Of a stretch of 64,000 nt of DNA, positions 10,378-25,300 are shown piece by piece. The stretch spans positions 23,607,049-23,671,048 of the forward strand of contig NC_061816.1 in the NCBI RefSeq assembly GCF_021462225.1, written 5' to 3'. How positions within the stretch are numbered: position 1 is the first letter of the stretch; the number at the start of each line of letters is the position of its first letter. The position numbers were made by a program, and so were the translations under genes. A model generated the notes under the pieces. The model was given only the letters and a program-made list of their open reading frames with translations, ran no database searches and had not been told where the DNA came from. Source of the DNA: Girardinichthys multiradiatus (lineage: Eukaryota; Chordata; Actinopteri; Cyprinodontiformes; Goodeidae).

Positions 10378-13300
10378 TCATTCCAGATCTGTGATCCTAA
10401 CATGAACAAACAAGGATGAGGGAGAAATCTTGGTTCCATCTCTGGATAAAAGATGAATGTGACGATAACCTAAAAGACACAGAACCAAACCACAGACATT
10501 AGGAAGCAGGAGTGGGAACACAAACATTGATATGAGGACATATTCTTCCACAGAAACCCTGTAGTCGAATTAAAATGTCCATCTTTACGACCTTGTCTCA
10601 GAACAATAAATATATATAACCCTTTAGGTGGACTATGTTCTTAATACTTTATCATGTTTTGTTTGGAAATCCATTTCATTACTGAATCTTGGGAATAATG
10701 GTAGTAATACTGCATTGGGATTATCCATACAACTCCAGCCTATTTGTACTGAACTGTATACTTCCTTTAATTCTGCAGTTTAAGAGGAAAGATAGAACGA
10801 GGCTGTTAAAAAGATTGTCTGTGTAGTCTACCTTGCTGCATGCAGCTGAGTGGCAGTGTAAACTGCCCCACAAAGTCATTTTTGGATGTCTTGTCATAGT
10901 CTTCTACCACAAAGCGGACCAGAGCCAGTTCAGGTGTGTGGATGTTAAAGCGCAGTGTATCGTTCCACAGAGGGTTGAATCCTGTAAAACACAACAAACT
11001 GGTAGCTGATGGAACACACTTAGCTGAGCTTGTAAGTCTTATCTCACATACAGGGCCTGATAAATGTATTCACACACACTTTCTATTCAAACTTTTTTTT
11101 TTTACATTTTGTTGAAAAAAAACCACAAACTTCAGTGATTTTTAAGTGACTGACCAACACAAAGTAATACATCACTGTTATTGAGTATTAATGCAGCTGC
11201 TCTGTTTCTGGCTTCAGAGGTTCTTTAGAGAACATTAGTGATCAAACAGCATCATGAAAACTAAGGAACACAGCAGACAGGTCAGGGAGAACATTGTTGA
11301 AATGTTTAAAGCAGGGTTAGGTTCTACAACAATATACCAGGCTTTGAACATCTCACAGAGCTCTGTTCAATCCATCATCTGAACACAGAGAGAGGATGGA
11401 CCAACTGCAGAGCAAACAAGACATGGAAGTCCACCTAAACTGACAGGCTGGACGAGGAGAGTATAAATCAGAGAAGTAGCCAGGAGAACCAAGGTAACTT
11501 TGGAGGAGTTGCAGAGATCCACAGCTCAGATGTACTCCACAAATCTGGTTTTATAAAAATTGGCAAAAAGAAAGCCAATGTTGAAAGAGATCCAGAAATT
11601 GTTCTGTTTGAAGTTTACTACACGCCATGTAGGAGATACAGCACACTTGAGGAAGAAGGTGCTGCTCAGATGAGGCCAAAATTGAACGATTTGGTCTACA
11701 TACAAAACAGTGTGTGGAGGAAAAAAACTAAACACCACATATCACCCTGAAAACAAACAAAAAACCATCCCAACAGTAAAACATAGTGGTGGCAGCATCA
11801 TGCTGTAGGTAAGCCTTTCTTAAACAGAAACACGGAAGATGATTAGAGATGATGGGAAGAAAGATTGAACTAAATCCAGGAAAACCTGTAAGATGCTGCA
11901 GAAGACCTGAGACAGGGGTGGAGGTTCTCCTTCCAGCAGGACAACCATCCTAAACATACAGCCAGAGATAGAATGGAATGGTTTAGATCAAAGCTTACTC
12001 ATGTGTTAGAATGGCCTAGTTAAAGTCCAGGCCTAAATTCAACTCAGAAGAAAAAAATTAAAACTTGAAAGCTGATGTTCACAGATGTTCTCTGTCCATG
12101 AGCCATTTCTGTTCCAGTTCATAATTATGGACAGCTTTGTGATGGTCTATCACATACTGAAGTTCAGATTGGAACATGACCAGTGTGAAAAAGGTCATGA
12201 TCTATGAACAGTTTTACAGGATTTTATTTTTAGTCTTCTGCACACTTGCAATATAGAATCTAGTGAAAACTAGCTTGTTATCTCCGTTTCCGATCGTTTG
12301 CACGCAGGAGAAACTCAAACCAGAAAGGTCTGCCCATGATCTCAGTTTTGGTTTGTCCTTTCTGTTTTATTTGTTTAACATTTCAGGCCCAAAGAAACCA
12401 CATATGTGACACTATTCTTATAAAAAGATAGCTCTGAATTTTTTACAGTAGTGTCAGGTAAATAGTACACATTGGAATGTAAAGGTGCAGAGCTCAGTGT
12501 GTGATACCATTGTTCTCAATGTATCTGGTTTCTTGCTTGACCTGGTCCATCAGAACTCCATGGATCTCCACTCTGACTAGAGGATCCACTATGGAATCCT
12601 CTTTGATGTTGACTTTAGGCAACTGCTGGCCACTAATCACCTTTATGAGAGGTCAGTAAAACACATGCCTTCAATACAGCATTTGGTGCAGCCTTTGAAG
12701 TCGACTCATGAGGAAAAAAAAGATTATTTTGTTGTACCTGGATGGTGAGGACGATGGGATGGTAGTCATCTCGTTTCTGAGGCAGATCAGGGTCAAACCT
12801 GTTATCGTGGTCTCTCATGAAGCCTGGCTTCAGGACGTAGCCACAGCGGCTGTTCTGACTGAACAGACCATCATTTAAATCCATCCCCTCTCCAGCTGTC
12901 TGGAAGTTCAGTGCAACTGGGAGGAAAAGTGGGGAAATGTATTATGTTGTCCATTATAATTCTAAACACATTACATAAAGCTCATCCAGACCAACTGGAC
13001 AGCCATGGCCAACATTTTTGAGAAATTCTGATTTTCTTTCCAACATTCCAACATGTTTCGTTGTTTTTAGATCTTTTTTACTAGATTTATGAAGAAAAAA
13101 AATCATGTTTCAAAGTAGTGCTGGGTGATATGACCCAAAATGTGTGCTTCATCACTATAATAATGTTCAACCCTCAAATGCAGCAGCAAACAGTGTCTCA
13201 GACTCCAAACCTCCTTTCAACAGCAGGACAAAAGCAACATATTTTTCAGCTGTTTATCCAACAGTTGAAATTGATCCTTAATCAGTTCAGTTGTAAAACA

Positions 13301-16300
13301 GAGCTGCAGTTTGGCTGCACATTTTGAAAAAAAAGTACTTTAGACTGGCAAATATATAAAAAACAAGCCATAACCAACTAGATCACAACAGTTGAAACAG
13401 TAATATATCACTGATAATAGCAGAGCACTGATACATAGATCACTGTTCAGAAAAGATAAATTAAAAAAGCAGCCAATTAACATATGCAGTGTTTTATTAG
13501 AGAAAACAATACGTTTTAGGTTCATAATAAACGCTGTTCAATATGATCAGGAGAATTATTAAAGATTTCTTTACAACCCAATTACTCACCATTTTAATGA
13601 AGGCAGCAATAAAATGTCTGTTTACCTTTTGTCAGATTAGCTGCCAACCTCTAGCTACCTTAATGCCTGAACAGTTGGAGACAAGCTGAAATCTTTCATC
13701 CAGGATAACATTGTGCGACAGGTTCAATTTGTTTAACATCTCTTCCATCATCATCTTGATCCAGAGCTGTTTTCCTCTACACACATGTCATTTGTCTAAT
13801 AATTCATCCAACAACTCACACTGGAAACTCAGGAACCCCTGCTGGGCTATTCACATTTCTCCCACCTGTTAAACAATCCGCCCACTCTAGGGGTGGGTGG
13901 AGTTCTTAATTTCCTCCTTTCGCTTCTGCTTCTTCTTCCAATTCTCATTTCTCCTACTGCCTTTTTGGTCCAATAAAACCATCTTCCTTTTCTTTCCCCA
14001 TCCCACCTTTTGTTTCATGATGCTCCTTGCCTCTGATTGACTTGTGTGTACTATAAAGCTCTACCCCTAGCTGTATGGATTCCAATTAGGTTTCAGGGGA
14101 TCCAGTGTCCCCTTGCCCACCAAAGGCAATGCTAGTTTTAGCATTTGATGGATTCCACTGTAATTAGTGCAATATTTTTGTTGCTGTTTATTTTAATGTT
14201 ATGCAATTTTAATGTTTGTAAATTGAATTTGTTGATAAAATTGCAAGTATTGAGGTAGTTACTGATAATTTTTCTGCCAAAAATATTTTTCCTGTGTTTA
14301 ATTAACCTAAATATGGTACTAGTATTTTGAGTTGAGACCCTTACTGAGCTGCATGGGTCATTTCTAGCTGTTGTTACAAGGCTATGCTGCTGTGAGCATG
14401 TGATCAGCACTAATTATTAATTAATTGAGAGTCATTGTCTGCCTTTTAAATGTTTTATGGGAAACTGTAAAGATGTAACAATCAGAAAATAATTGATGAT
14501 TCATGATTAGGTTCCTACCATGGATCTAACAGGTTTTAATCCCAAACCATCTGTATACATTTATTCCAGTTCTCTGTAGTCCACTCTTGGTGCTTCCTGC
14601 AGAACCTTAATTTGTTCTTGATGTTTAAACTCTTCTGTGCTTATTTGGTAACCCCTGCTGGAATGGCTACAATGATTTAAAGCTCCACTACCTATTAAAA
14701 CAAATATTCTGCTCTTCTACGTTGCTCAGAATAACAAATTACTAATAAGACCACTGAAGTGATGCTACCAGCCATTTTTGTAGGCGAACTAAAACACAGC
14801 ACAAAGTAGCTTTATGTTATAAGGTGAAAGTTTTAATTAATGAGGTTTCATCTGATCAATCTGGAATCATTGCAACTTCCCATAATTCATAGTAAAGAAG
14901 TTACGTTGGTGTAAGTCTTAAATAGCTTGCCCATTACTGCAAATTTGTTTGAGTAGAAAGACAAATGAGAGGCTGAAGAGTTAATGGTCAGCCTCGTCAT
15001 ATCACTGCTAAGGTCTATGCACAGTTTGCAGCCAAATTCTACCCATAATATGTGTCAAGAACAAGCTGCGAGAACTACCAAACCACAGCTGCAAGAACAG
15101 AATGATTTGATTTTGTTCTTGCACCCCTGGGAGAGAGAATCCATTTCTCTGTTCTCGGTGAGTATGGATAGTGCTTTACTATGGGGGAAATTTACTGCCA
15201 AAAATCAAGAGCAGATATTTTCAATTTGAGAGCAGGATTTCATTCTGCTTGTACTCAAACTAGTAATGCTTGCACTCAAAACTTCTGCTTTCTTTCAAAT
15301 ATACTCTGTTCTCTCTCAAATCTGTGTTTCTGCGCTCTGATCTAATTGCATTGATAATTTCTCCTCCTGCTTGCTTCATCCTCCATGCGCACAAACTTGC
15401 TCTCTGCTTGGATCAAAATTGTGCTCTCAAGTTTCTTCCCTGCTCACAAATTATTTTTGCTCTCTCTCAGATTAAAGTCGTATCATCTCCTAGCAACCAT
15501 ATCAGCCAATAGAATGACAGTGTGCAACTGCTAGGTCACAGGCTTAGTTTGGGGTGCGCTTGTTTCATTCTACTGACTGTGCCTATGTTGTTACAATTGA
15601 TGACTGAGAACATATTGCATTTGGCTCAGCAAATGCTCCAGAATTTGAAGCCTCAGCAGAGTCTGGAACAATGGTAGAAAGTATAACATTATAGTTATTT
15701 TATTGTAAAGCGCTTTAATTATGGAAAATGAAGAATAAGCATTTACTTATAAAATGTATGATTCAGATATCATAAACAGCAATACCAATAAGTAAAAAAA
15801 GGTGTTTAATTTAACCCAACAAGGACCAAACCCTTAAAATGTAAGGTTAGCTCCATCACCATTTTACTGAAAATATTGTTATCACAGTGATATTGTAAAT
15901 CATTAACTCTATCTTTGACATACTAGATGAATTAGCAAATGTACAATGTAATTCTGAAATATCTTCCACTGAAAAGATGTGTTTGATTGTCATATTTTAT
16001 TTTAATGTTGTTTATGTTGATAGAAACAGACGTACATATTAAATTATTGAATGTTTAAAATCACTTACTTCAGGATAGTTTGAATTATCCACTGTCATTG
16101 TACTTTGCTGAGTTGAGCTAGCCATTGAAGTAGATTGACCTATTTCACGAAATTGCGACGCACACCGGATGCATAGAAACACTTACATCCAGATTTTGCT
16201 CCATTTGACCTGTGTAACTGAAGTAGCAACACAGGTACGCTCAGTAGAAGGAAACAACACACCCCAACTAAGCCTGTGACCAAGCAGTTGTCATTCTATT

Positions 16301-19300
16301 GGCTGATATGGTTGCTAGGAGATGATACAACTTTAGTCTGAGAGAGAGCAAACAGAATTTGTGAGCAGGGAAGAAACTTGAGAGCGCAGTTTTGATCCGA
16401 ACAGAGAGCAAGTTTGCACGCATGGAGGATGAAGCAAGGAGCTGGAGAAATGATCTATGCAAGAAGCATTAGATCAGAGTGCAGAAACAAAGATTTGAGA
16501 GAGAACAGAGTATATTTGAAAGAAAGCAGAAGTTTTGAGTGAAAGCATTACTAGTTTGAGTACAATCAGAATGAAATCCTGCTCTCAAATTGAAAATATG
16601 TGCTCTTGATTTTTGGCAGTAAATTTCCCCCATACTTTACCCTTCTGTCACATGGACAAAACTAGTTCAGTAACCTTGAAATTGTATCCACACCCCCAAG
16701 CTGTTAAATAGTAACTAATCCATTTTGTAAAAATAACACATTCCCCATTTGACTCCACAAGACGTTGTTGGTGAGACCAGCTACATAATAACTGACTAAC
16801 CACTTTAATGATCAATAGGCAGAAGAGTAATAGAACAGCATAGAACAAAAAGAATAGAACTCTTGTTGACATTAAAGTCCTGCAAAGACATCATCATGGA
16901 CCAGTTATCTTTCAGTTGTAGTCACCTATTTGGCACCCAGCGTTCCACATTTCCTGGGGATTGAAATTGGAAGAGTCAGTTCGGAAGCCAGTGGGATATA
17001 CCCTGGTCAGCTGCCGTGAATTATGGTGCACAAACTCTGCTCCTGAAAAGGAAATGATCCAGTGCAATTCACAACAAAAAAGAAACTAATACATTTTATG
17101 CAGACATCAACATTATTGGATTGATGGAGGAATCTCACTAACCAGCCTCTCGTAAGTGTTTGCGGGCTTTGGACTCTGTAAAAGACGCCACCTCGTAGAA
17201 CTTGGAGTGGATGCGGGCGTGTTTGAAGCTCCTGAAGTGGACACTCTTACAGTAGACCACACAGTCTGACAGTTCCTTGGATAAACGCTGCTTTGACCTC
17301 TGGGGAAATACAGAATCAAACGATTGAAATACAACTGTAACAAACTGATGAACTGAAAAGCTTTTTTTTTACTTTGAAGATAAAGGCACATCATAGCAGT
17401 AAAAGAAAAATCACATGGCTTCTAGTCACTGCACTGCTAACAAAGTGATTCCTTTACAGGTACAATGGGCAGTGTTCAGGGGCTCTCATTGGTCTACATA
17501 CCACTGTTAAAATGTCAGGTTTTTTTGAAACTCCTAACCTAGAACCATGATAAATTATTTCTAAACTTTCTAAATTTTGAAACATTTATCTTGTAAAATT
17601 CTACTCAATAACAAACAAATCTGTTGGAGGGAAAATGTGAAAAAGTTGAAACAACTCAATTGCATACATGTGCCAATCTTAACACTAATACTTGCTTGAA
17701 GCATCTTTGAATTTAGTTGTGATCATTCAAGCTTCATTGGTAGGAGCCTGTAAACTCTCATCCTGACTTGGTAATATCTGCCCACTGGACCTGCAAAATC
17801 CCTCCAAATATGTCAGATTGTGAGGGCATCTTTAGTTCTCTTCATGTGAGTTCCACAGATTTTCTGTCAGATTTAGTTCTGAACTCTGACTTAGGTAACC
17901 AATATTCTTTTTAAAGCCATAATGGCAATTCCCATCCATATCTACAACTGTCAATTACGCTGAACAAAAATATAAATGCAAGACTTTTATTTTTGCTTCC
18001 AGTTTTCATGAACTGAACTCAAAGATCTAAAACATTGTCTATAAACACAAAATAACAATTTCTCTCAAATATTGTTCCCAAATCTGTCTAAATCTGTGAT
18101 AGTGAGTACTTCTCCTTTGTATAGCTAATCCATCCCACCTCGCAGGTGTGGCATATCCAGATGCTGAATAGACAGCATGGTTATTGCACATGTGCCTTAG
18201 GCTGGTCATTCTAAAATGTGCTGTTTTATCACACAGCACAATGCCACAGATGTCGCAAGTTTTGAGGGGCGTGCAATTGGCATGCTGACTGCAGGGATGT
18301 CGACCAGAGCTGTTGCCCATGACCTGAATGGTCATCCCTCTACTATAAGCCATCTCAATGGCGTTTCAGAGAACTGGGCAGTGCATCCAACCGGCCTCAC
18401 AATCGTAGACCACGTGTAACCACACCGGCCCAGAACCTCCACATCCAACATGTTCACCTTCAAGATTGTCTGAGACCAGCCACCCGGACAGCTGCTGAAA
18501 CAATCTGTTTGCATTACCACACTACACCCTATGACCCTCTATGAAGTGTGTACTTTGTGAAAGTGCACGTACGGGTTGAAGTGCGCTGGTTACAAGCGTG
18601 CAGAATTGGAGACTTGGGACTGTAGGGGTTACGTCATTGACTTGCACCTCTGCACCGCAACTGAGACATCAAAAATGACGGGACCAGTTACTGCTTTTGC
18701 AGTCTTGCTGCTAAAAAATATTTTAAAACTGCAGCAAGCAATTGTTTTGAAGAGCAGAAAGTGCAGGAAGCGAAGGAGGCTTATACACCAGACTCTCACC
18801 ATGGTGCCAGTGACTGCTCAGAATCACTTGGAAGCCAGTGGCATCTTATAATGTTGAGCCTGGAAAACCAGTAAAAAAATATATTTTTTTCAGCTTGCTG
18901 TTTAAAGTTTAGGCAGTTTCTATTATTCTGATTTGATAGTTGGTTACATTGATGGTATTGATTGGCTTTTACTCAAAACGTCACCTACAGCATTGAATTG
19001 TGGGTAATATACTTCGGTGAAGTCCGCTTAGATATGCACAAAAGGGGTGGGGCTAAGGACCACTCTGGAGAATTGGGACACACTCGAACCCATCAACAGG
19101 AACGTGCAATCGAGGGACACAAGGGTGGAAATGCGAGTATTGGGACAGGGCCAATTTCTGTACAAACTGTCAGAAACTGTCTCAGGGAAGCTCATGTGCA
19201 TGGTCCTCATCCTCATCAGGGTCTCGACCTGACTGCAGTTCGTTGTCGAAACCGACTTGAGAGGGAAAATGCTCACATTCGATGTCGTCTGGCATAGTGG

Positions 19301-22300
19301 AGACGTGTGTTCTTCACAGATGAATCCTGGTTTTCACTGTTCAGGGCAGATGGCAGACAGCGTGTGTGGCATCATGTGGGTGAACGGTTTGCTGATTTCA
19401 AGTTGTGGATCGAGTTATGTGTTATGTGTTATATGACGGAAAAGCTAAGCTGCATTCCCAGCATGCCATCCTGCACCTTGTGCACAAATTTAAACTTTTT
19501 GACCACTGTGTTCCAAATAGATACTTTAGCACGTCTAATCAGAAAGTGTGGTGCACACAAAGCCGAAACTCATTGTTCTGGTAATGAAGTTGGTTTAAGA
19601 GTACTTAAAGTGTTGTTGGTTTCTTCTCAATGCATAAAGTCTATGTCATTTGTGCAGCTAATAAAATGAATTTTCTGAAGCTTTGAGGCTACCTCAATCA
19701 GCAAGAAAAGCACATCCCATCTTCTATGTGAAAGTCCCCTGAAAATATTCATAGATTGTGCTCCTCTGGTAGGCCACCCACGTCTACTTTATTATGAGGT
19801 AAAACTTCGAACATAACTAACTATGTGCATCAGCATATGGAGGGGAATGGTGTGCAAATTTGTGCTTCCTGCAACCAGTAAAGTGTTGCAAACTTTCTCT
19901 GGCATCTTATTATAAACATTTTTTGATTCATGGTAAGGTTTGAAACCAGAAACAGACCTAAGTCTGATTGCAGTACTTTTACTTTGAGAAATATACATAC
20001 AGTTTTTTAAATTCAGAAAACATGAAAAACACAAGAAACAAGGTGTTGCAAAGGCCCAAATACAGACCAAATCCTAACTGAAAAGCTGTGGTGGGACCTA
20101 AAGAGAGCTGTGTACAAACTATATCACACATCTCAAAGAAATGGAGCAATGTTGTAAAGAAGGATGGGCCAAAAATCCTCAATAACATTGTGAACGTGTG
20201 ACATAAAAAAACCATGCATTACTACCACGGTTCTCAGCTCAAATGGAAAATCAGTCTCTAAGCCAGCTTTAAAATTTGCACATCATCAAACTTTGAAATT
20301 GATGACTGTTTGCATCTTCGTCACTAACACTAGATACAGGCAAAGTAATTAGGGTGAGAGATAGTTAACAATCTGAAAGCAGCTTAATGTGGTGGATAAT
20401 TTGAAGCGCTGGTTACTTTTACTGACATTAAACAAATGTGAAAGTGCAGGTTCCAGTGTAATGCTGAGAACACTGACCTGAGTATTTATTTCACAAAGTT
20501 CTTCAGTCTGATTTCCAGACCTACACTTTTAACTTCATTTGATTACTGTCACAGCATGAGTTTTTTTTTATTAAACCCCTGAACTTACTGTGCATTAACA
20601 TCAGCTGACTGTTATTTCAGTCCAAACACATGATATCGTGAACCCTTGTGCTGAAAACAAATCCCATCATGAGTGGAAGTGATACCCCACTGCATGCCAA
20701 GGAGGCGTGCCGACATGGCAGCAAGACCATCAGAGAACCTCTGTATGCATGCCTGCCTCTCTGGCTGCTTTCACATGAAAGCCAATCTGTGAGGGCATCC
20801 CTGCCTTCCACCACCACTGTCACCTTCACCTGTCTATAAGACAGAGAGACAGGCATCTCAGCAGACACTTAAACCATGGGCATGGACACTGCAGCGAATA
20901 CATCACTGTCCAAGTTGACAGGCATCAACTGTGGTAAATATACTGACACCAGTCTCACTGCAGCAGTCCTGGTTTTTTAGTTTAACGGGGCATTTCATGA
21001 AGTTTTGCACTTTCATGTGAGTTTGGGCTTGAAAGAGGAACTGTTCTATGCAGTGGTTAACCTAAAGATCAAAGTGGATATATCCTTCCTCTATGAATAG
21101 TTTCTTGTGCCTGGGAGTCTACTAAGTTGTAAAATATTTACTGACCCTAAAAAATGACCATCTCTTTCATTAAGATTTGAAGATAAAATTGTGCTGCCAA
21201 AATGAAAGCCTCTTTACTGTCTCTCACTTCAGTATGCTAGACCTTTGGTGATAGAACACAAATGTCATCTGTCTAATACTTTGTCAGGCTAATATTCCAA
21301 CCGTTTATCTGATATCTCACAGAGGATATGTAATGATGGTTTTAACTTTGTCTTAGTCTTCCAGTTTTTTTGAGGTAGGATATTTTACTGCAGCAGGATT
21401 TGGTGACTCAAAGCACAGGTGGATGTTGCATGTGTCACTAAAGACTTGAGTGTTTCTTCTGCAGTATGGCTTCTTGCATCTGGTGGCCTCTACCTTCTCA
21501 TCATAATTTGGCATGTGATCAGCCATGTCATACTACACTTCAGGCAGAGACCCTACGTCCTGAATTTATCTTTGCTTCTCAACTTGCCATCTATCTGTTT
21601 CCGGTTCTCATCTGCCTCATTTCCTGCATACAAGCACTCAAGATCAGATAACTCTCCAAAATCTGAGACTTTACACTCTAAAAAAACATTCTAGAAAAAA
21701 TAAGATAAAATAAATTAGTTGTGAAATCAAAATTTTGCCATAAAATATAAACTTTTTTCTTTGGATGGTAACACTGAATATTATGTATTGGCTAATATAT
21801 CTCAAGTCCTGATGACCACTGGGATGGACATTCAACTTTAAAAACATCCTACATTTCAATGATATAAAATATTTTAAAATAACGTCAAATATCATCACTG
21901 AAAATACCTAAAACCATTCTAAGAGCAATATCTAATAGGCTACCATGAACATAAATGTACATTTTTTGATGGAAAATAGATACTCATTTCTCCCCTTCTC
22001 CAGTCTTGTCTGATGCCTGAAGCTCACCCATATAAAGTTATGAGTGAGCACTTTCCAACGTTATTGGATAATAAGAAACCGATCTGTTACAAGAATTATT
22101 CAAATGAGAAAATCCCTAATTTTTTATTGGTTTAGTCCCAGAAATATATTATGTCCGTTGAAGTGGACGTGGGGTCTGAAGGACATTAAAGCTGAAGAAC
22201 TGGACTCTGCAACATGACAATTTCCCAAAACATATCAGGAAATTTGCCAAGGACTGGCTGAAACTTAAGGAATGGAAAGTCCTAGGCATAGTCAAAACCC

Positions 22301-25300
22301 AGATCTTGATCTTATAGAGATGCTGTGGGGTGACTTGAAACAGGCTGAACAAACAATAAACCCTCAAACATAAACCCTCAAACATCTCACATTTGCAAGT
22401 GAGAAGTGGGGCAATTAAATTGTAAGTATTAAATTGGGTGTCCTATTAATTTCATTGTTGTTTCCTAAAAATGTGTAAGTAGGATTTTATACATCTTCAG
22501 GGAGCAGAAGGCTTCTTCAACCCTTCCAAACAAGTTATACATATTCAGTCGTTCTCAAATTGTCCTGTATTGAACTGAAGCATTCAAGACTTTTAGGAAC
22601 CTTGCCCTACACAAACAGAGATGACTAGTGACTGTGGTCAGAGTACTGTCCCGTTCAGCAGGACTTCAGCCTTTACCTTACTAAACACAGTCTCAGCTCT
22701 AGATAGCATCGTAGTGGGCTGACTGAATGAAATGGAAGTTTTTGTTTTATAATTACTATCCACTTTGTCCTATCAGAGTAAGATTTTAGACACATTTACC
22801 AAAAAAGGAAGTGGCATTTATTTGTTTTGTTTAAGTCAAAAGTGACAGTAAATGTATTATTTAGTTATGTTGTTGTCATAGTTTTCTTGCCATTGCTCTT
22901 TTGTTGACATATGATGAATGTACTGTCACAAGCCATAGTGGTGATTAATTCTTGTTCTGCCTTTATGAGCCACCATTGTGGAAGCTGATTACCTTGTGTA
23001 ACAGCCTGTCTCTGTTCTCCACCTTTCAAACCTTTTTTATTTTTCATGAAGGGATAGGGAGGGCGCTGCCCAGTGCCACAGTTGTTAGAACTGTTGCCTT
23101 ACAAGAAGATCTCGGGTTTAAATCCCTGCCTGGGGTCTTTCTTTCTTTTTTGTTGTTTTTAAATGTGCCTTGTTGCTGCGTTTCAGGCATACCATATGAA
23201 GCAGATGTTTGGCTGCATGTGTCAGGGGAGTTTTGCTCTACAAAAAGTATATCTCAAGAGAGTATCCTAATTACGTGATTTACTTTATTAATTCCAGATT
23301 CAATCCAGCATCAGAGTAGGTAGACCACACTTATGTTTTAGTATCCTGTGTTTGTATAATCTTCAACCTTTTGAGTAATTGTGTGTTGGTGTGTGGATGT
23401 GTGTGTGGCTGGATGAGCATATGTGTCGAAATAGGTGTGTTTTTGTTGAGCCGTGCAGACCAAGCCCTGGAGCCGGTCCCCGCCTGTGGCCTGGGGTCTG
23501 CACCAACCCCTGGAAGCAAGACCACCTGGAACCAAGCAGGGGAGATCCCCCCAGAGCAACCCATACGTTGGGCAGGCACCAGCTCACTGCAGCAGTTGGA
23601 ACCTGGAGGGACCACGGTAGGAGGGGCACACTGTATTTTACTCTGGAGGGCCAGTCCCTGAGATGTCTAGAAGGAGGGATACCAACCAGATCCCAGCACA
23701 GCCCACGCAGCCCTCAATCAGCCCAACACCCCTCCGGGAGCCTCAGGCCATACCCACAGCCCAGTCCCCACCAAGCCAACATAGGCCAGACAGGAGCCAT
23801 AGGACCATGCCGTACCCCCCGAGTACAGCTCCCCAGTGGCATGGGGTCTTTCTGCATGAAGATCGCATGTTCTCCCCATGCATATCTACAGGTACTCTGG
23901 CTTCTTCCCACAGTCCACAAACATGACTTCATGGATAAACACGACTCACACACAGGCACTTCTTTAAAAAAGATGCTTTGTAGTTTTAGGTAACTTTGGC
24001 TCTGAAATCTGAAACGTAAAAGCAGAGATTAAGACAGACCAACAGTCCATTCGCCTTCTTGACATGGATGCTGGGTGGGTTGCTGGTCTTTTTTTTTTTT
24101 CTGATCCAATGTCAAAACACATTGGACCAGGAAATAATTAAATAAGCATAAGGATGCAAAGAAGCTTGGTTAAATCTAAAGCAAACGTTTCTGCTAATCT
24201 GTATTTTACTGTTATTTCGTTATTTCATGCAACTGCTGCAGCCCCATGCAATAGTATCAAATGCCTTAAATGTTTCCTCATTTTGTGTTTTTCCACAAAT
24301 GTCAGTGTGTTTTATTGGTGATATGTGAATGTGATAGATAAACACAAAGCAGTGCATAATTGTGAAGTGAACATAAAATATACATGGTTTTCACCATCTT
24401 TTTCAAATATAAATCTAAAAGGTGTGGCATGTATTCTGCACAGCCCCCAAAAGTCAATACTTGGATTTAGGTCTGGACTTTGACTGGGCCATTCTAACAT
24501 AAATAGTGGCCCTGCTGGAAGGTGAACCTCCACCCCTCCACCCCAAGCTCAGGTCTTCTGCAGCCTTTTCCTCTAGGATTATCCTGGATTGAACTCTATC
24601 CATCTTCCCATCAACTCTGACCAGCTTCTCTGCCCCTGCTGAAGAAAAGCATCCCCACAGCATGATGCTCCTAACACTATGCTTCACCGCTGGGATGGGT
24701 TCAGTATGCTGTGCAGTGTTAGTTTTTCTCCACACATATCATTACAGTGGCCTGTAAAAGTATTCATACCCCTTGAACCTTTTTCCACATATTGTCACAT
24801 TAAAACCATAAACATGAATATATTTTATTGGAATTTTTATGTGAAAGACCAACACACAGTGGTATACAGTTGTGAAGTGGAAAGAAAAGTATACATGATT
24901 CAAAACAATTTTTACAAATGAAAAACTGAAAAAGGGCATTGGGCAAAAGCATTCAGCCTCCCTGAGTAAATTCTTCTTTGCAAAACAGCTCAGGCTCAGT
25001 CAGATTAGATGGAGAGCATTTGTGAACAGCAGGTTTCAGATCTTGCCACAGATTCTTAATGGGGTTTAGGTCTGGACTTTAACTGGGCCATTCTGACACA
25101 TGAATATGTCTGTTTTTAAACCATTCCATTGTAGCTCTGGCTTTATGTTTAGGGTTGATGTCCTGCTGGAAGGTGAACCTCCGACCCAGTCTCAAGTCTT
25201 TTGCAAACTAATAGGTTTTCTTCCAAGATTGCCCTGGTTTTGGCTCCATCTATCTTCCCATCAACTCAGATCACTTTCCCTATCCCTGCTGAAGAGACAC

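Noticed and set aside
18576..18851. Plus-strand 91-codon frame inside the interrupted Tc1 element
   Set aside because: No domain or homologue recognised. It is probably part of whatever sequence interrupted the element.
23331..23629. tRNA or other structural RNA gene near the SINE head
   Set aside because: The only pol III boxes belong to the SINE family. No cloverleaf tRNA was found in the window by eye.
23379..23993. 204-codon plus-strand open frame
   Set aside because: It lies across the boundary of a GC-rich retroposed insert and a SINE. The peptide is proline-rich and low in complexity, and other frames are equally open.
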